Program-made: the position numbers and the translations under genes
Notes under the pieces: model-generated
What the model was told of the DNA's origin: nothing
Databases searched by the model: none
What the model saw: only the letters and a program-made list of their open reading frames with translations
Origin: DYFT01 sp041695085
GTDB taxonomy: Bacteria; Bacteroidota; Ignavibacteria; UBA10030
Assembly (NCBI GenBank): GCA_041695085.1
Contig: JBGFRO010000020.1
Span: 62,001-126,000 of the forward strand
DNA length: 64,000 nucleotides
Direction: 5' to 3'
Shown: positions 23,640-32,054 of the stretch, piece by piece
Position numbering within the stretch: the stretch's first letter is position 1
Layout: the number at the start of each line of letters is the position of its first letter

Positions 23640-24779
23640 TTGATCGATTCTCGAACGGTGTCCGTTGCCCTTGTTCACGATTGGTTGACCGGCATGCGGG
23701 GTGGTGAAAAAGTGCTGGAGGTGTTCTGTGAGCTTTTTCCTCAGGCCCCCATCTATACGCTCCTGCACAACGAAGGTGCGATGTCTGAATTGATCGAGCG
23801 GCGCGACATTCGGGTTTCGTTCATCGATCGACTCCCACGCAAATCAACTCATTATCGAAACTACCTTCCCGTCTTTCCTGTCGCCATTGAGCGGTTCGAC
23901 TTTTCTGAATTCGATCTTATCCTCTCCACAAGCCATTGTGTTGCCAAAGGTGCAAGGCCGAAATCAGGAGCGCTGCATATTTGCTATTGTCACACACCGA
24001 TGAGGTACGTGTGGGAGATGTACGACGAGTATTTCGGTAAAGGACGTGCAGGTCTTGTAACCCGCGTTGCGATGCGCTTCTTCGCTCCTCGTTTGCGAAG
24101 ATGGGATGTGCAATCGAGCAACCGGGTTCACCACTTCATTGCAAATTCCAACAACGTTGCGCGGCGGATCCATCAGTATTATGGCCGAACGGCAGAGGTC
24201 ATCCACGCACCCGTCGATCTCTCGTTCTTTTCACTTTCAACTCACAACGAAGGGTATTATCTCATTGTGAGCGCGCTTGTTCCATACAAGCGGGTGGATC
24301 TGGCAGTCGAGGTGTTCAATCGACGAGGGGAGAAACTGCTCATCGTCGGAACTGGACCGGAATTCGAAAAACTTCGAAACATGGCCAAACCGAACGTTGA
24401 ATTTCTCGGCTGGCAATCGGGTGAAGAGCTGGCTCGCCTCTATGCAGGTTGTCGTGCCTTGATCTTTCCCGGCATCGAGGATTTTGGGATTGTTCCCTTG
24501 GAAGCGATGGCGTGCGGCAAACCGGTCATAGCCTATGGAGCGGGGGGCGCGTTGGAGACCGTCATGCCAGACGGCGAACACCCGAATGGAGTTTTCTTCT
24601 ACGAACAAGATGCATCGAGTTTGACTCAAGCGATTGACCGGTGTGAGAAAATGCAGTTTGATCCAACAATGATTCGCGCGTCGGTTGAGAGATTCGATCG
24701 GCCGAGGTTCAAGGAGAGGCTTCGCACCTTCATCGAATCGAAATGGCGCGAACACCTCTCTCCTCTCAACGCTTGCTGA
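23640..24779 (+). CDS. GT4-family glycosyltransferase
   Basis: 379 residues. The N-terminal fold begins VSVALVHDWLTGMRGGEKVL, a signature of GT-B glycosyltransferases that add sugars to lipid-linked or polysaccharide acceptors. The C-terminal half holds VSALVPYKRVDLAV, LLIVGTGPEFEKL and the sugar-nucleotide motif GIEDFGIVPLEAMACGKPVIA (E-x7-E type). It is likely cytoplasmic and membrane-associated. The TTG start at 23640 is chosen because GAGGAG ends 9 bases before it, conserved sequence begins just after it, and a promoter overlaps the alternative GTG at 23577. It stands alone, divergent from the hydrolase, with no other polysaccharide genes nearby. Confidence 0.88.
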   Translation: MIDSRTVSVALVHDWLTGMRGGEKVLEVFCELFPQAPIYTLLHNEGAMSELIERRDIRVSFIDRLPRKSTHYRNYLPVFPVAIERFDFSEFDLILSTSHCVAKGARPKSGALHICYCHTPMRYVWEMYDEYFGKGRAGLVTRVAMRFFAPRLRRWDVQSSNRVHHFIANSNNVARRIHQYYGRTAEVIHAPVDLSFFSLSTHNEGYYLIVSALVPYKRVDLAVEVFNRRGEKLLIVGTGPEFEKLRNMAKPNVEFLGWQSGEELARLYAGCRALIFPGIEDFGIVPLEAMACGKPVIAYGAGGALETVMPDGEHPNGVFFYEQDASSLTQAIDRCEKMQFDPTMIRASVERFDRPRFKERLRTFIESKWREHLSPLNAC

Positions 24780-24882
24780 TGAACTCGATAAACTCAGTCA
24801 CCGGGTCTTCAGCGAAGTAAGGTGTGTGAAGGTGAACTCACTGCAAGTGATTATCACATCAACATTTACGAAAAATTTCTTT

Positions 24883-24913
24883 TTGACTTTCGGGGTTCTT
24901 TTCTCTATATTGG
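24883..24913 (+). promoter_or_regulatory. promoter of the M23 peptidase-bactofilin-ATP synthase operon
   Basis: TTGACT (24883-24888), 17 bases, TATATTGG (24906-24913). The -35-like and -10-like parts are both near consensus. Transcription would begin about 115 bases before the M23 gene; the leader is GC-rich without a recognised RNA family. No other promoter is obvious before atpA. Confidence 0.7.
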
Positions 24914-25033
24914 CGAGCCATTTTTGAAGCGCACGGAAGCCAACAACTGTCGCGCACGTCCCCTACGAGTGCTGCCCCACGGGCGGATCGGGGCTCTCCT
25001 ACGCTTTACATTGAAGCTTGTGAAATATGAGCC

Positions 25034-25918
25034 ATGCCGGCTGACCAGCACCATAGGTCAAAAAAGATTCGGTACGATCTGCTTCTCGTACCCCGAGATC
25101 ATGCGGGGGAGGCTAAGTCGATTCGCTTCACACCGTGGCAGCTCTACTTGGTCATCGGCGGTGGTGTGGTCGCTTTTCTTGCCGTCATCTATGTGGCGTT
25201 AGTGTTCACGCCGCTCGGACCGCTCCTCCCCATCGAAAATCCGGAGCTCGAGCATCGATACAGTCAGGAATTGCTCTCACTCAATCAACGCCTGACCAAG
25301 ATGATGGAGGAGTTGGTAGAGATGCGGGAGTATAATGTGCGCTTGCGAAAGGCATTGGGGGAGAATGTGGCATTGACGGATTCGGGTGTTGCAGTGATCG
25401 AGCGTCGGCGCGAACGTGATAGTGAGCCGGGGGAGCGTCAACGCGAGCGTGTCTTGTGGAGTCCGACGCAGATCGAAGACCGCTCACCGCTCGCTCGTGC
25501 ACAGTTTCTGCCCATCGCACGCGATGAGGCTCAACAGATCGTGTTTCCGGTGATCCTGCCGGTTGAGGGTTATATTACTCGCGGCTTTGATGCGGCGCAG
25601 CGGCATTATGGAATCGATATCGCAGGAAGAACCGGCAGTCTGATTAACGCTGCGGCGGACGGACATGTGGTCTTTAGCGGCTGGACGAGTGACGATGGGA
25701 ACAAAGTGATTCTCTCCCATCGCGGCGGTTTTCTCACCGTCTACAAGCACAATCAGTCGCTGTTAACTTCGCCGAACGCCTTTGTGCGCCGGGGTGAGCC
25801 GATTGCGCTCTTGGGAAATACCGGTCGCACAAGCTCGGCACCACATCTGCACTTCGAGATTTGGAAGGACGGGGTGCCGGTCGATCCGGCAGCGTACATT
25901 CTGAATTTTGATTTTTGA
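25034..25918 (+). CDS. M23 family (LytM) peptidoglycan endopeptidase
   Basis: 294 residues. A short cytoplasmic N-terminus is followed by one transmembrane helix (WQLYLVIGGGVVAFLAVIYVAL, about residues 35-57), a coiled-coil region (about 75-110) and a C-terminal LytM domain. Both zinc motifs are present: HYGIDIAG (HxxxD) and HLHFEIW (HxH), with GNTGRTSSAPHLH between. It should cleave peptide cross-links in the periplasm, so it is an active-type enzyme rather than a degenerate EnvC-like one. The next gene, 13 bases on, encodes a bactofilin; bactofilins are known to localise M23 peptidases that shape cells, as with Helicobacter CcmA and Csd proteins. Confidence 0.9.
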   Translation: MPADQHHRSKKIRYDLLLVPRDHAGEAKSIRFTPWQLYLVIGGGVVAFLAVIYVALVFTPLGPLLPIENPELEHRYSQELLSLNQRLTKMMEELVEMREYNVRLRKALGENVALTDSGVAVIERRRERDSEPGERQRERVLWSPTQIEDRSPLARAQFLPIARDEAQQIVFPVILPVEGYITRGFDAAQRHYGIDIAGRTGSLINAAADGHVVFSGWTSDDGNKVILSHRGGFLTVYKHNQSLLTSPNAFVRRGEPIALLGNTGRTSSAPHLHFEIWKDGVPVDPAAYILNFDF

Positions 25919-25931
25919 TCCACAGCGCGCC

Positions 25932-26291
25932 ATGAAAGCCGATCCGACAAAAGAACTGAATCTCATCGGTCAAGGTACCGTCGTCGAAGGGAAACTCCGA
26001 ACGCAAGGAAGCGTTCGCATCGACGGCAAGGTAACGGGTGATGTCACGGCAAGCGAAGGTCTCGCCATCGGTCTCACCGGAGAGGTCGAGGGGAATCTTA
26101 CGGCGAAAAACATCACTGTCGGTGGAAAAGTGCGTGGTTCAATCAACGCGAGCGAAAAGCTTGTCTTCGAAAGCAAATCGACCATTCGCGGAGATATTCG
26201 CGCGGCAAAATTGGTTGTTGACGAAGGATCTGTTTTCGACGGCAAAGTCTCCATGTCCGACCGCACGCAACCTGCCGAAGGTCGCCACTGA
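25932..26291 (+). CDS. bactofilin, polymer-forming cytoskeletal protein
   Basis: 119 residues. Repeating short hydrophobic strands form the right-handed beta-helix: LNLIGQGTVVEGKLRTQGSV, RIDGKVTGDVTASEGLAIG and VEGNLTAKNITVGGKVRGSI. These are the hallmark of bactofilins, which polymerise without nucleotides at membranes. The charged ends (KADPTKEL and RTQPAEGRH) are typical tails. Directly after an M23 peptidase and before atpZ, it is probably a scaffold for that peptidase. ATG 25932 is used; the frame is open a little further upstream but without a start of quality, and no clear Shine-Dalgarno is present. Confidence 0.93.
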   Translation: MKADPTKELNLIGQGTVVEGKLRTQGSVRIDGKVTGDVTASEGLAIGLTGEVEGNLTAKNITVGGKVRGSINASEKLVFESKSTIRGDIRAAKLVVDEGSVFDGKVSMSDRTQPAEGRH

Positions 26292-26327
26292 CATGTGTTT
26301 GTCATCAAGGGGGGAAAGGCCCAGTTG

Positions 26328-26621
26328 ATGTCCACCGCTGACCAATCTCCCGATCCCGAACAGCAGCCGAAGCCCAAAAAAGAGCTTCTGCCCGGACTGA
26401 ACCAGCTCTATCGGGATTTCGCTCCCTACCTGACGTTGGGGATGCAGCTTGCAGCGGCGGTGCTGATGTTTTTCTTCATCGGGTGGTGGGTTGATGGGGA
26501 GTTGTCGACTGCCCCCGTGTTTCAGTTGGTCGGCATCCTGCTGGGATTCATTGGCGGGATGGTGAAGTTCCTTCGCACCGTTTCGGATTTCAACAAACAG
26601 AATAAGTCGAACAGCGCGTAG
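26328..26621 (+). CDS. atpZ: AtpZ/AtpI family F0F1 ATP synthase-associated protein
   Basis: 97 residues with two transmembrane helices (LTLGMQLAAAVLMFFFIGWWV and VFQLVGILLGFIGGMVKFL) separated by a short DGELSTAP loop, the compact AtpZ pattern. AtpZ/AtpI proteins help assemble the c-ring or import magnesium. A proline- and lysine-rich N-terminus precedes the helices. ATG 26328 is preferred over 26295 because a purine-rich GGGGGGAAAGG lies just before it. The next gene follows 4 bases later. Confidence 0.85.
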   Translation: MSTADQSPDPEQQPKPKKELLPGLNQLYRDFAPYLTLGMQLAAAVLMFFFIGWWVDGELSTAPVFQLVGILLGFIGGMVKFLRTVSDFNKQNKSNSA

Positions 26622-26625
26622 ACGA

Positions 26626-27009
26626 GTGAAGATCGATTGGGCATTTCTGAGGCTTGCGGCGATCTGCTGGGGAGGTGCAACGGCGTTGGCGACCTATCCG
26701 CTGCTTCAGTATGCTTCGCGCGAAGTGATGGAAAGCGTTCTGGCCAGCGTCGTTATTAGCTGGGCAAATCTACTTCTTGGATTCGTCTTTATTAAGTGGG
26801 GATTTGAAAAATCAAACACCACGTTTCTCAAGATCGTCCTCGGCGGTTCGGTTGTGAGGTTGCTTCTGCTTGTGACTGTCGTCTTGCTCTTGATGAAGGT
26901 CTATACGTTTCACTCACTCTCGCTGATGTTGTCGCTGTTGGTCTGCTATAGTCTCAATCTTGTACTCGAAATCTATCTGCTTCAAAAGAAAGTCTCACTC
27001 AAACATTAA
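26626..27009 (+). CDS. ATP synthase subunit I-like membrane protein
   Basis: 127 residues with four predicted membrane spans, including ICWGGATALATYPLLQYA, VLASVVISWANLLLGFVFIK, IVLGGSVVRLLLLVTVVLLL and SLMLSLLVCYSLNLVLEIYLL. The second-to-third helix region with an arginine in GSVVRLLLL resembles AtpI/UncI-type accessory proteins at this place in ATP synthase operons. It starts at GTG 26626, 4 bases after atpZ, and precedes atpB. The sequence is weakly conserved in the family, so the call rests partly on context. Confidence 0.7.
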   Translation: MKIDWAFLRLAAICWGGATALATYPLLQYASREVMESVLASVVISWANLLLGFVFIKWGFEKSNTTFLKIVLGGSVVRLLLLVTVVLLLMKVYTFHSLSLMLSLLVCYSLNLVLEIYLLQKKVSLKH

Positions 27010-27014
27010 TCGAT

Positions 27015-27974
27015 TTGTTTTTGAGATTGGAACCTACGACAGTTTCCGATTCGCTTCGAACCGCGCAGGCGGTTTCTGATTCTGTGACCGCCGCGGCCGA
27101 GCAGCATGGCGATAAAGTCGATTTTGCACGTTTGCTTGATCACATGAAAAATTCCATGGAGCTTGAGATCCCGTGGCTCCATGACGGTCACTTCAGCCAC
27201 ATGACGCTTCCGTCCTTTCCGCCCGTAACGATCGGAGGCATCACGTTCGATTTCTCCATCTCGAAGCACGTCTTTTTTCTCCTCCTCTCTGCTGCGATCC
27301 TCACGGTGCTTGCAGTTCACGCGGCGAATCAAAACAGGAAGAACGTTGTGCCGCGCGGAATTGGTAATCTCTTTGAAGTGTTCATTGTGTTCATCCGAGA
27401 TGAAGTGGCCCTGCCGAACATGGGTCCCGCCGGTATTAAGTACCTTCCATACCTGCTCACAACGTTTTTCTTTATCCTGATCATGAACTTGATCGGACTC
27501 GTTCCGTTCGGTTCCACGGCAACGTCCAACGTTTCCGTTACAGCAGGCCTTGCGATCATCGCGTTCGTCATGATTCAGTTCGCTGCTATTCGCGCTCAGG
27601 GACTGAAACACTATCTCGCGCATTTAACCGGCGGTGTTCATCCGATCCTGTGGCCGATCATGATTCCGATCGAGATTCTCGGACTCTTCACCAAACCCTT
27701 TGCGCTCTGCATTCGTCTGTTTGCCAATATGACCGGCGGGCACATCGTCATTCTTTCGCTGATCGGGCTGATCTTCATTTTCCAATCGCCCATCATTGCG
27801 CCCGTGCCGATTTTGTTTGCCCTTGGTATCAACATGCTCGAGATGTTTGTCGCACTCCTGCAGGCCTACGTCTTCACAATGTTGACCTCCCTTTTTATGG
27901 GTCTGGGGATGCAGGCAGAGCATCACGATGAGAAGCATGCAGAGGCCGCCGAGCACGCGCACGGTCATTCGTGA
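27015..27974 (+). CDS. atpB: F0F1 ATP synthase subunit a
   Basis: 319 residues, larger than the E. coli protein because of an N-terminal extension (about residues 1-75) common in Bacteroidota. Membrane spans include HVFFLLLSAAILTVLAVHA and YLLTTFFFILIMNLIGLVPFG. The essential arginine lies in LCIRLFANMTGGH, facing the c-ring, and the last helix is LEMFVALLQAYVFTMLTSLF. The C-terminus is histidine-rich (AEHHDEKHAEAAEHAHGHS). Several TTG codons near 27015 are possible starts; none has a strong Shine-Dalgarno. It forms the proton half-channels with the c subunit encoded next. Confidence 0.95.
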   Translation: MFLRLEPTTVSDSLRTAQAVSDSVTAAAEQHGDKVDFARLLDHMKNSMELEIPWLHDGHFSHMTLPSFPPVTIGGITFDFSISKHVFFLLLSAAILTVLAVHAANQNRKNVVPRGIGNLFEVFIVFIRDEVALPNMGPAGIKYLPYLLTTFFFILIMNLIGLVPFGSTATSNVSVTAGLAIIAFVMIQFAAIRAQGLKHYLAHLTGGVHPILWPIMIPIEILGLFTKPFALCIRLFANMTGGHIVILSLIGLIFIFQSPIIAPVPILFALGINMLEMFVALLQAYVFTMLTSLFMGLGMQAEHHDEKHAEAAEHAHGHS

Positions 27975-28063
27975 CGACGCTGGAGCTTTGAAACAGATTT
28001 CATTTCTTTCAAACGAAACGAATCACTCATCAACTCAACCTACTACTCAGGAGGAATCGTACA

Positions 28064-28291
28064 ATGGAAGCAACTGCGCTCGGATATCTCGCAGCCGGAT
28101 TTGGCGCCGGACTCGTCATTCTTGGAGCCGCGTTCGGCATCGGTAAGCTCGCTGCCGCGGCAATGGAAGCAAGCGGTCGGCAACCGGAAGTGGCAGGACA
28201 GGTCCGAACCTCGATGTTGATTGCTGCCGCTCTGATCGAAGGAGCAACCTTCTTCGCGCTTGCCATTTGCATTATCCTTGCCACCAAATAA
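28064..28291 (+). CDS. atpE: F0F1 ATP synthase subunit c
   Basis: 75 residues forming the two-helix hairpin: LGYLAAGFGAGLVILGAAFG, the polar loop ASGRQPE, and the second helix LIAAALIEGATFFALAICII with the ion-binding glutamate in ALIEGA. The sodium signature (Q in helix 1 and E-S in helix 2) is not present, so protons are the likely ion. AGGAGG lies 6 bases before the ATG. Several identical copies form the rotor ring with subunit a. Confidence 0.96.
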   Translation: MEATALGYLAAGFGAGLVILGAAFGIGKLAAAAMEASGRQPEVAGQVRTSMLIAAALIEGATFFALAICIILATK

Positions 28292-28307
28292 GTAAAGGCC
28301 AAGATCA

Positions 28308-28793
28308 ATGTTCGATATCAATCCCGGATTGATGGTGTGGACGATCATCACGTTCGTCCTGCTCCTGATCGTGCTCGGCAAGTTCGCCTGGAAGCCGCTT
28401 CTTCAGTCGCTGCAGGATCGCGAGAATAAGATTCGCGAGGCGTTGGAGCAGGCCGAGCGTGCTCGTGCCGAAGCCGCGGAGTTGTTGAAGCAGAACGAAA
28501 AGAACATGGCACGGGCAGACGAAGAATATCAACGCATGATCCGCGAGGGAAAAATCCTGGCCGAGAAAATGAAGGAGGAGATTGTGGCGAGGGCGCGCCA
28601 GCAGGCTCAAGCCGAGTTGAAACATGCGAAAGAGGAAATCCAACGGGACATCGAGGCCGCGAAGCAACAGCTGCGCGCCGAGGTGGCAGATCTTGCCGTC
28701 AAAGCTGCCGAGAAGATTCTAGACGAAACGCTCGACGCCGCGAAACACAAAAAGCTTGTGGATAACTTCCTCAACCAGCTCACGAAGAACTGA
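28308..28793 (+). CDS. atpF: F0F1 ATP synthase subunit b
   Basis: 161 residues: one N-terminal transmembrane helix (MVWTIITFVLLLIVLGKFAW, about residues 9-28) followed by a long charged coiled coil (LEQAERARAEAAELLKQNEK and on) and a C-terminal part (KILDETLDAAKHKKLVDNFL) that contacts the delta subunit. This is the peripheral stalk. Only one b gene is present, so a homodimer is expected. It lies 16 bases after atpE. Confidence 0.95.
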   Translation: MFDINPGLMVWTIITFVLLLIVLGKFAWKPLLQSLQDRENKIREALEQAERARAEAAELLKQNEKNMARADEEYQRMIREGKILAEKMKEEIVARARQQAQAELKHAKEEIQRDIEAAKQQLRAEVADLAVKAAEKILDETLDAAKHKKLVDNFLNQLTKN

Positions 28794-28870
28794 GTCGCTG
28801 GCCGGTGAGCCGGAAGGAAACCGACGAGGTCCCGTCATCAAACGACTACCATCAAGGTTCGATACACAGA

Positions 28871-29422
28871 ATGAGTAACATACGAGCCGCGCGACGATAC
28901 GCGCAAGCGATGCTGGATCTTGCCGAAGAGCAGAAGAAGCTCGACCGGCTCTCGGACGATTTCGCGTTCCTTCAACGAATGCTCAAGGAGTCCCGCGAGT
29001 TCTTCTTACTGCTCAAAAGCCCCGTCGTCAAAAAAGAGAAGAAGAAGGCAATCCTGACGGAGTTGTTGAAATCCCAAGTCGCTCCCGAGACGCTTCAGTT
29101 CCTGCACCTGCTCACGGAGAAGAACCGGGAGGACATTCTGGGAACGATCATCTCTCAGTTCTTCGAATTGCGCGATGAAAGGCTCGGTATCGTCAACGTC
29201 GAGGTCCGCGCCGCAACGGAGTTGACAAGTGATCAACACCGCCGAATGGAAGAGCAATTCGAGAAGATGACGAAACGAAAGGTGCGCATCTCCTTTAGTC
29301 TCGACAAGCAACTGAAGGGGGGATTCGTCGCTCGCGTTGCTGATACGATGTACGACGGGAGCGTTCGTCGCCAGCTGGAGTTGCTGCGCGAGCAGTTTTT
29401 GGAAGGTCAGGCCAGGAATTGA
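28871..29422 (+). CDS. atpH: F0F1 ATP synthase subunit delta
   Basis: 183 residues beginning MSNIRAARRYAQAMLDLAEE, the characteristic delta (OSCP) start. The helical N-terminal domain binds alpha and the C-terminal domain (LTEKNREDILGTIISQFFEL, then VEVRAATELTSDQ and the terminal block GGFVARVADTMYDGSVRRQL) contacts b. ATG 28871 is preferred; the open frame back to 28805 begins with a GTG that lacks conserved sequence. Confidence 0.95.
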   Translation: MSNIRAARRYAQAMLDLAEEQKKLDRLSDDFAFLQRMLKESREFFLLLKSPVVKKEKKKAILTELLKSQVAPETLQFLHLLTEKNREDILGTIISQFFELRDERLGIVNVEVRAATELTSDQHRRMEEQFEKMTKRKVRISFSLDKQLKGGFVARVADTMYDGSVRRQLELLREQFLEGQARN

Positions 29423-29500
29423 TATCCCCGCCGCACCTGTCGAGTCGAGAGGAGCGGCATCAACGGTTGTTCTTACCTGTAATCGATAAAGGAAGCAGAT

Positions 29501-31054
29501 ATGGCAGAAGTTCGACCCGATGAAGTTTCCGCCATACTTCGGAAACAACTTTCAGGATTCGAGAAGGAAGTAGATGTCTATGACGTTGGCACCGTGCTCC
29601 AGGTTGGGGACGGTATCGCGCGTATCTACGGCCTCTCCAAAGTCATGGCCAGCGAGCTTGTGGAATTTCCGCACGGTGTGTTCGGGATGGCGATGAACGT
29701 GGAAGAAGACAATGTGGGGTGTGTGTTGTTCGGCGATAGCGCGCTGATCAAGGAAGGTGACACCGTGAAGCGCACGAGTCGCCTTGCTTCGATGCCCGTG
29801 GGGGAGCAGATGCTCGGACGCGTCATCAATCCGCTCGGCGAACCGCTCGACGGGAAAGGTCCTATCAAGACCGAGAAGCTATTGCCGCTCGAACGCAAAG
29901 CGTTGGGTGTTATCCAACGTCAGCCGGTGAAGGAACCGCTGCAGACCGGCTTGAAGGCGGTGGATGGGATGATTCCCATCGGTCGCGGTCAACGCGAGTT
30001 GATCATCGGCGACCGTCAAACGGGGAAAACTGCCGTCGCGCTCGATACGATCATCAACCAGACGTACACGCATACCGAGAAAGCAAAGAAAGAGGGGGTA
30101 AAACCGGTCTACTGCATTTACGTGGCAATCGGGCAGAAGGGATCGACTGTCGCGCAAGTGGTCGCGAAGCTCGAGGAGTCGGGTGCGATGGAGTACACCA
30201 CGGTTGTTCAGGCGACGGCAAGCGATCCGGCTCCGCTTCAGTTCATCGCACCCTATGCCGGAGCGACGCTGGGCGAGTACTTCCGCGACAGTGGGCGTCA
30301 TGCACTGGTGATTTATGATGATCTTTCCAAGCATGCCCAGGCGTACCGGCAGATGTCGCTTCTCTTGCGTCGTCCTCCGGGACGCGAGGCCTACCCGGGC
30401 GACGTGTTTTATCTCCATTCTCGCCTCCTGGAGCGGGCTTCGAAGCTGAACGAGGAACTCGGTGGCGGAAGCCTCACCGCGCTCCCCGTGATCGAAACGC
30501 AGGCAGGTGACGTGTCGGCCTACATTCCCACCAACGTGATCTCGATTACAGATGGACAGATTTATCTTGAGCCGGGGTTGTTCAACTCCGGGGTACGTCC
30601 CGCCATTAACGTCGGTATTTCGGTTTCGCGCGTGGGTGGAAACGCACAGATCAAGGCCATGAAGAAAGTGGCTGGACGACTTCGTCTTGAGCTTGCGCAG
30701 TATCGTGAGCTGGAGGCGTTTGCGAAGTTCGGCTCGGACCTCGACAAAGCCACTCAACAACAGTTGCGCCGCGGTTCGCGTCTCGTCGAGCTCCTCAAGC
30801 AGGATCAGTATGTGCCGATGCCGGTAGAAAAACAGGTGGTGAGTATCTTCGTCGGTACCAACGGCTATCTGGATGAAATTCCGCTCGGAGATGTGCACCG
30901 GTTTGAGGGGGAGCTGCATGAGTTTATCGAGGTGAAGTATCCCGACATCTTCACCGCCATTGCTGAAACAAAAACACTTAGTGATGAGCTGACGGAGAAG
31001 ATCCACGCCGTGGTGAAGGAATTTGCGTCCAAATTCAAGGTCTCCGCAAAGTAA
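29501..31054 (+). CDS. atpA: F0F1 ATP synthase subunit alpha
   Basis: 517 residues. Walker A GDRQTGKT at 170-177, the alpha signature block PAINVGISVSRVGGNAQIKA, and an N-terminal crown region (VRPDEVSAILRKQLSGF). Alpha binds non-catalytic nucleotides and forms the hexamer with beta. The beta gene (atpD) is not in this operon. The gene follows atpH by 78 bases and has a purine-rich site before ATG 29501. Length and all blocks are normal. Confidence 0.98.
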   Translation: MAEVRPDEVSAILRKQLSGFEKEVDVYDVGTVLQVGDGIARIYGLSKVMASELVEFPHGVFGMAMNVEEDNVGCVLFGDSALIKEGDTVKRTSRLASMPVGEQMLGRVINPLGEPLDGKGPIKTEKLLPLERKALGVIQRQPVKEPLQTGLKAVDGMIPIGRGQRELIIGDRQTGKTAVALDTIINQTYTHTEKAKKEGVKPVYCIYVAIGQKGSTVAQVVAKLEESGAMEYTTVVQATASDPAPLQFIAPYAGATLGEYFRDSGRHALVIYDDLSKHAQAYRQMSLLLRRPPGREAYPGDVFYLHSRLLERASKLNEELGGGSLTALPVIETQAGDVSAYIPTNVISITDGQIYLEPGLFNSGVRPAINVGISVSRVGGNAQIKAMKKVAGRLRLELAQYRELEAFAKFGSDLDKATQQQLRRGSRLVELLKQDQYVPMPVEKQVVSIFVGTNGYLDEIPLGDVHRFEGELHEFIEVKYPDIFTAIAETKTLSDELTEKIHAVVKEFASKFKVSAK

Positions 31055-31098
31055 CGGCAACGGTACGGCTCGCCGACATACTGAAGCTCTGACAATTT

Positions 31099-31992
31099 AT
31101 GGCAACGCTACGAGAAATACGCCGGCGGATCACCGGCGTGAAGAACACGCAGAAGATTACCAAAGCGATGAAGATGGTGGCCGCGGCGAAGTTGCGTCGA
31201 GCGCAGGAAGCTATCATAGCAACACGGCCCTATGCACGCAAACTCTCCGAATTGTTGCGGCATCTCCTCCATCAGGTCGATCCCAGTCTGAATCCATTGC
31301 TGTCAGCTCGGGAGGTAAAGAGAGCACTTCTCGTTGTCGTCACAGCAGACCGGGGGTTGTGCGGAGCGTTCAACAGCAACATCATCAAAGCGGCGGTGCA
31401 CCACCTGAGAACAACATACGATGAAATGTTGGATGAGGGCTGGGTGCAACTGATCACCGTCGGTAAGAAAGGGTATGATTATTTCAGCAAGCGGGAGTAT
31501 GAGTTGTATGCGCGGCATACTGGCATCTTTCAAAATCTCGATTTCGGTCAGGCTCGTGGGATCGTTCAGGAACTGACGGAAGGATACTTGAAGGGGGATT
31601 TTGACAAAGTGGAGGTGATCTACAATGAGTTCAAATCCGTCGTTCAGCAGCGCATTGTGATCGAGCAGGTGCTGCCGATTTCGCCCGAAGAGGTGAAGGA
31701 AGAAGCTCACCCCCCTCACTCGCAGGTGGAGTACATCTACGAACCATCGAAGGTGGAAATCATTAACGCCCTTATTCCGAAACATCTCAACTTCCAGATG
31801 TGGCGTGTGTTGTTGGAGTCGAACGCCGCCGAGCAAGGAGCGCGGATGTCTGCCATGGACAATGCGACGGAGAATGCGAAGGAGTTGATCCGCGACCTGA
31901 CGCTTCAATTCAACAACGCCCGTCAGGCCTCGATCACGAAAGAATTGCTCGAAATCGTCAGTGGAGCAGAGGCGTTGAGGAAAGCGGGGTAG
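31099..31992 (+). CDS. atpG: F0F1 ATP synthase subunit gamma
   Basis: 297 residues. The N-terminal helix ATLREIRRRITGVKNTQKIT and the C-terminal helix (MDNATENAKELIRDLTLQFN, then NARQASITKELLEIVSGAEA) form the rotating central shaft; VVTADRGLCGAFNSN marks the middle domain. An insertion (SPEEVKEEAHPPHS) is typical of this group. It is the last gene of the operon: atpD and atpC are absent here, and a strong terminator lies 28 bases downstream. Confidence 0.97.
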   Translation: MATLREIRRRITGVKNTQKITKAMKMVAAAKLRRAQEAIIATRPYARKLSELLRHLLHQVDPSLNPLLSAREVKRALLVVVTADRGLCGAFNSNIIKAAVHHLRTTYDEMLDEGWVQLITVGKKGYDYFSKREYELYARHTGIFQNLDFGQARGIVQELTEGYLKGDFDKVEVIYNEFKSVVQQRIVIEQVLPISPEEVKEEAHPPHSQVEYIYEPSKVEIINALIPKHLNFQMWRVLLESNAAEQGARMSAMDNATENAKELIRDLTLQFNNARQASITKELLEIVSGAEALRKAG

Positions 31993-32019
31993 TGAGGGTC
32001 AACATGAGCTTTGTTTTTG

Positions 32020-32054
32020 AAACCGCAGCGGTGGATTGCCTGCGGTTTTTTTTT
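32020..32054 (+). terminator. intrinsic terminator of the ATP synthase operon
   Basis: AAACCGCAG (32020-32028) pairs with CTGCGGTTT (32040-32048) around an 11-base loop, followed by a run of T to 32054. It starts 28 bases after the atpG stop. Confidence 0.9.

Noticed and set aside
23351..23768. Longer start for the alpha/beta hydrolase
   Set aside because: It would cross the divergent glycosyltransferase start and the hydrolase promoter, and shows no conserved residues before the membrane anchor.
24914..25033. Possible small stable RNA (SRP RNA or 6S) in the leader before the M23 gene
   Set aside because: The diagnostic SRP loop GGAAGCAG-type core and a 6S-like open bubble are not present; it is treated as a 5' leader.
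28064..28291. Sodium-driven ATP synthase c-ring
   Set aside because: The sodium-binding glutamine in helix 1 and the serine after the glutamate in helix 2 are absent, so protons are the likely ion.
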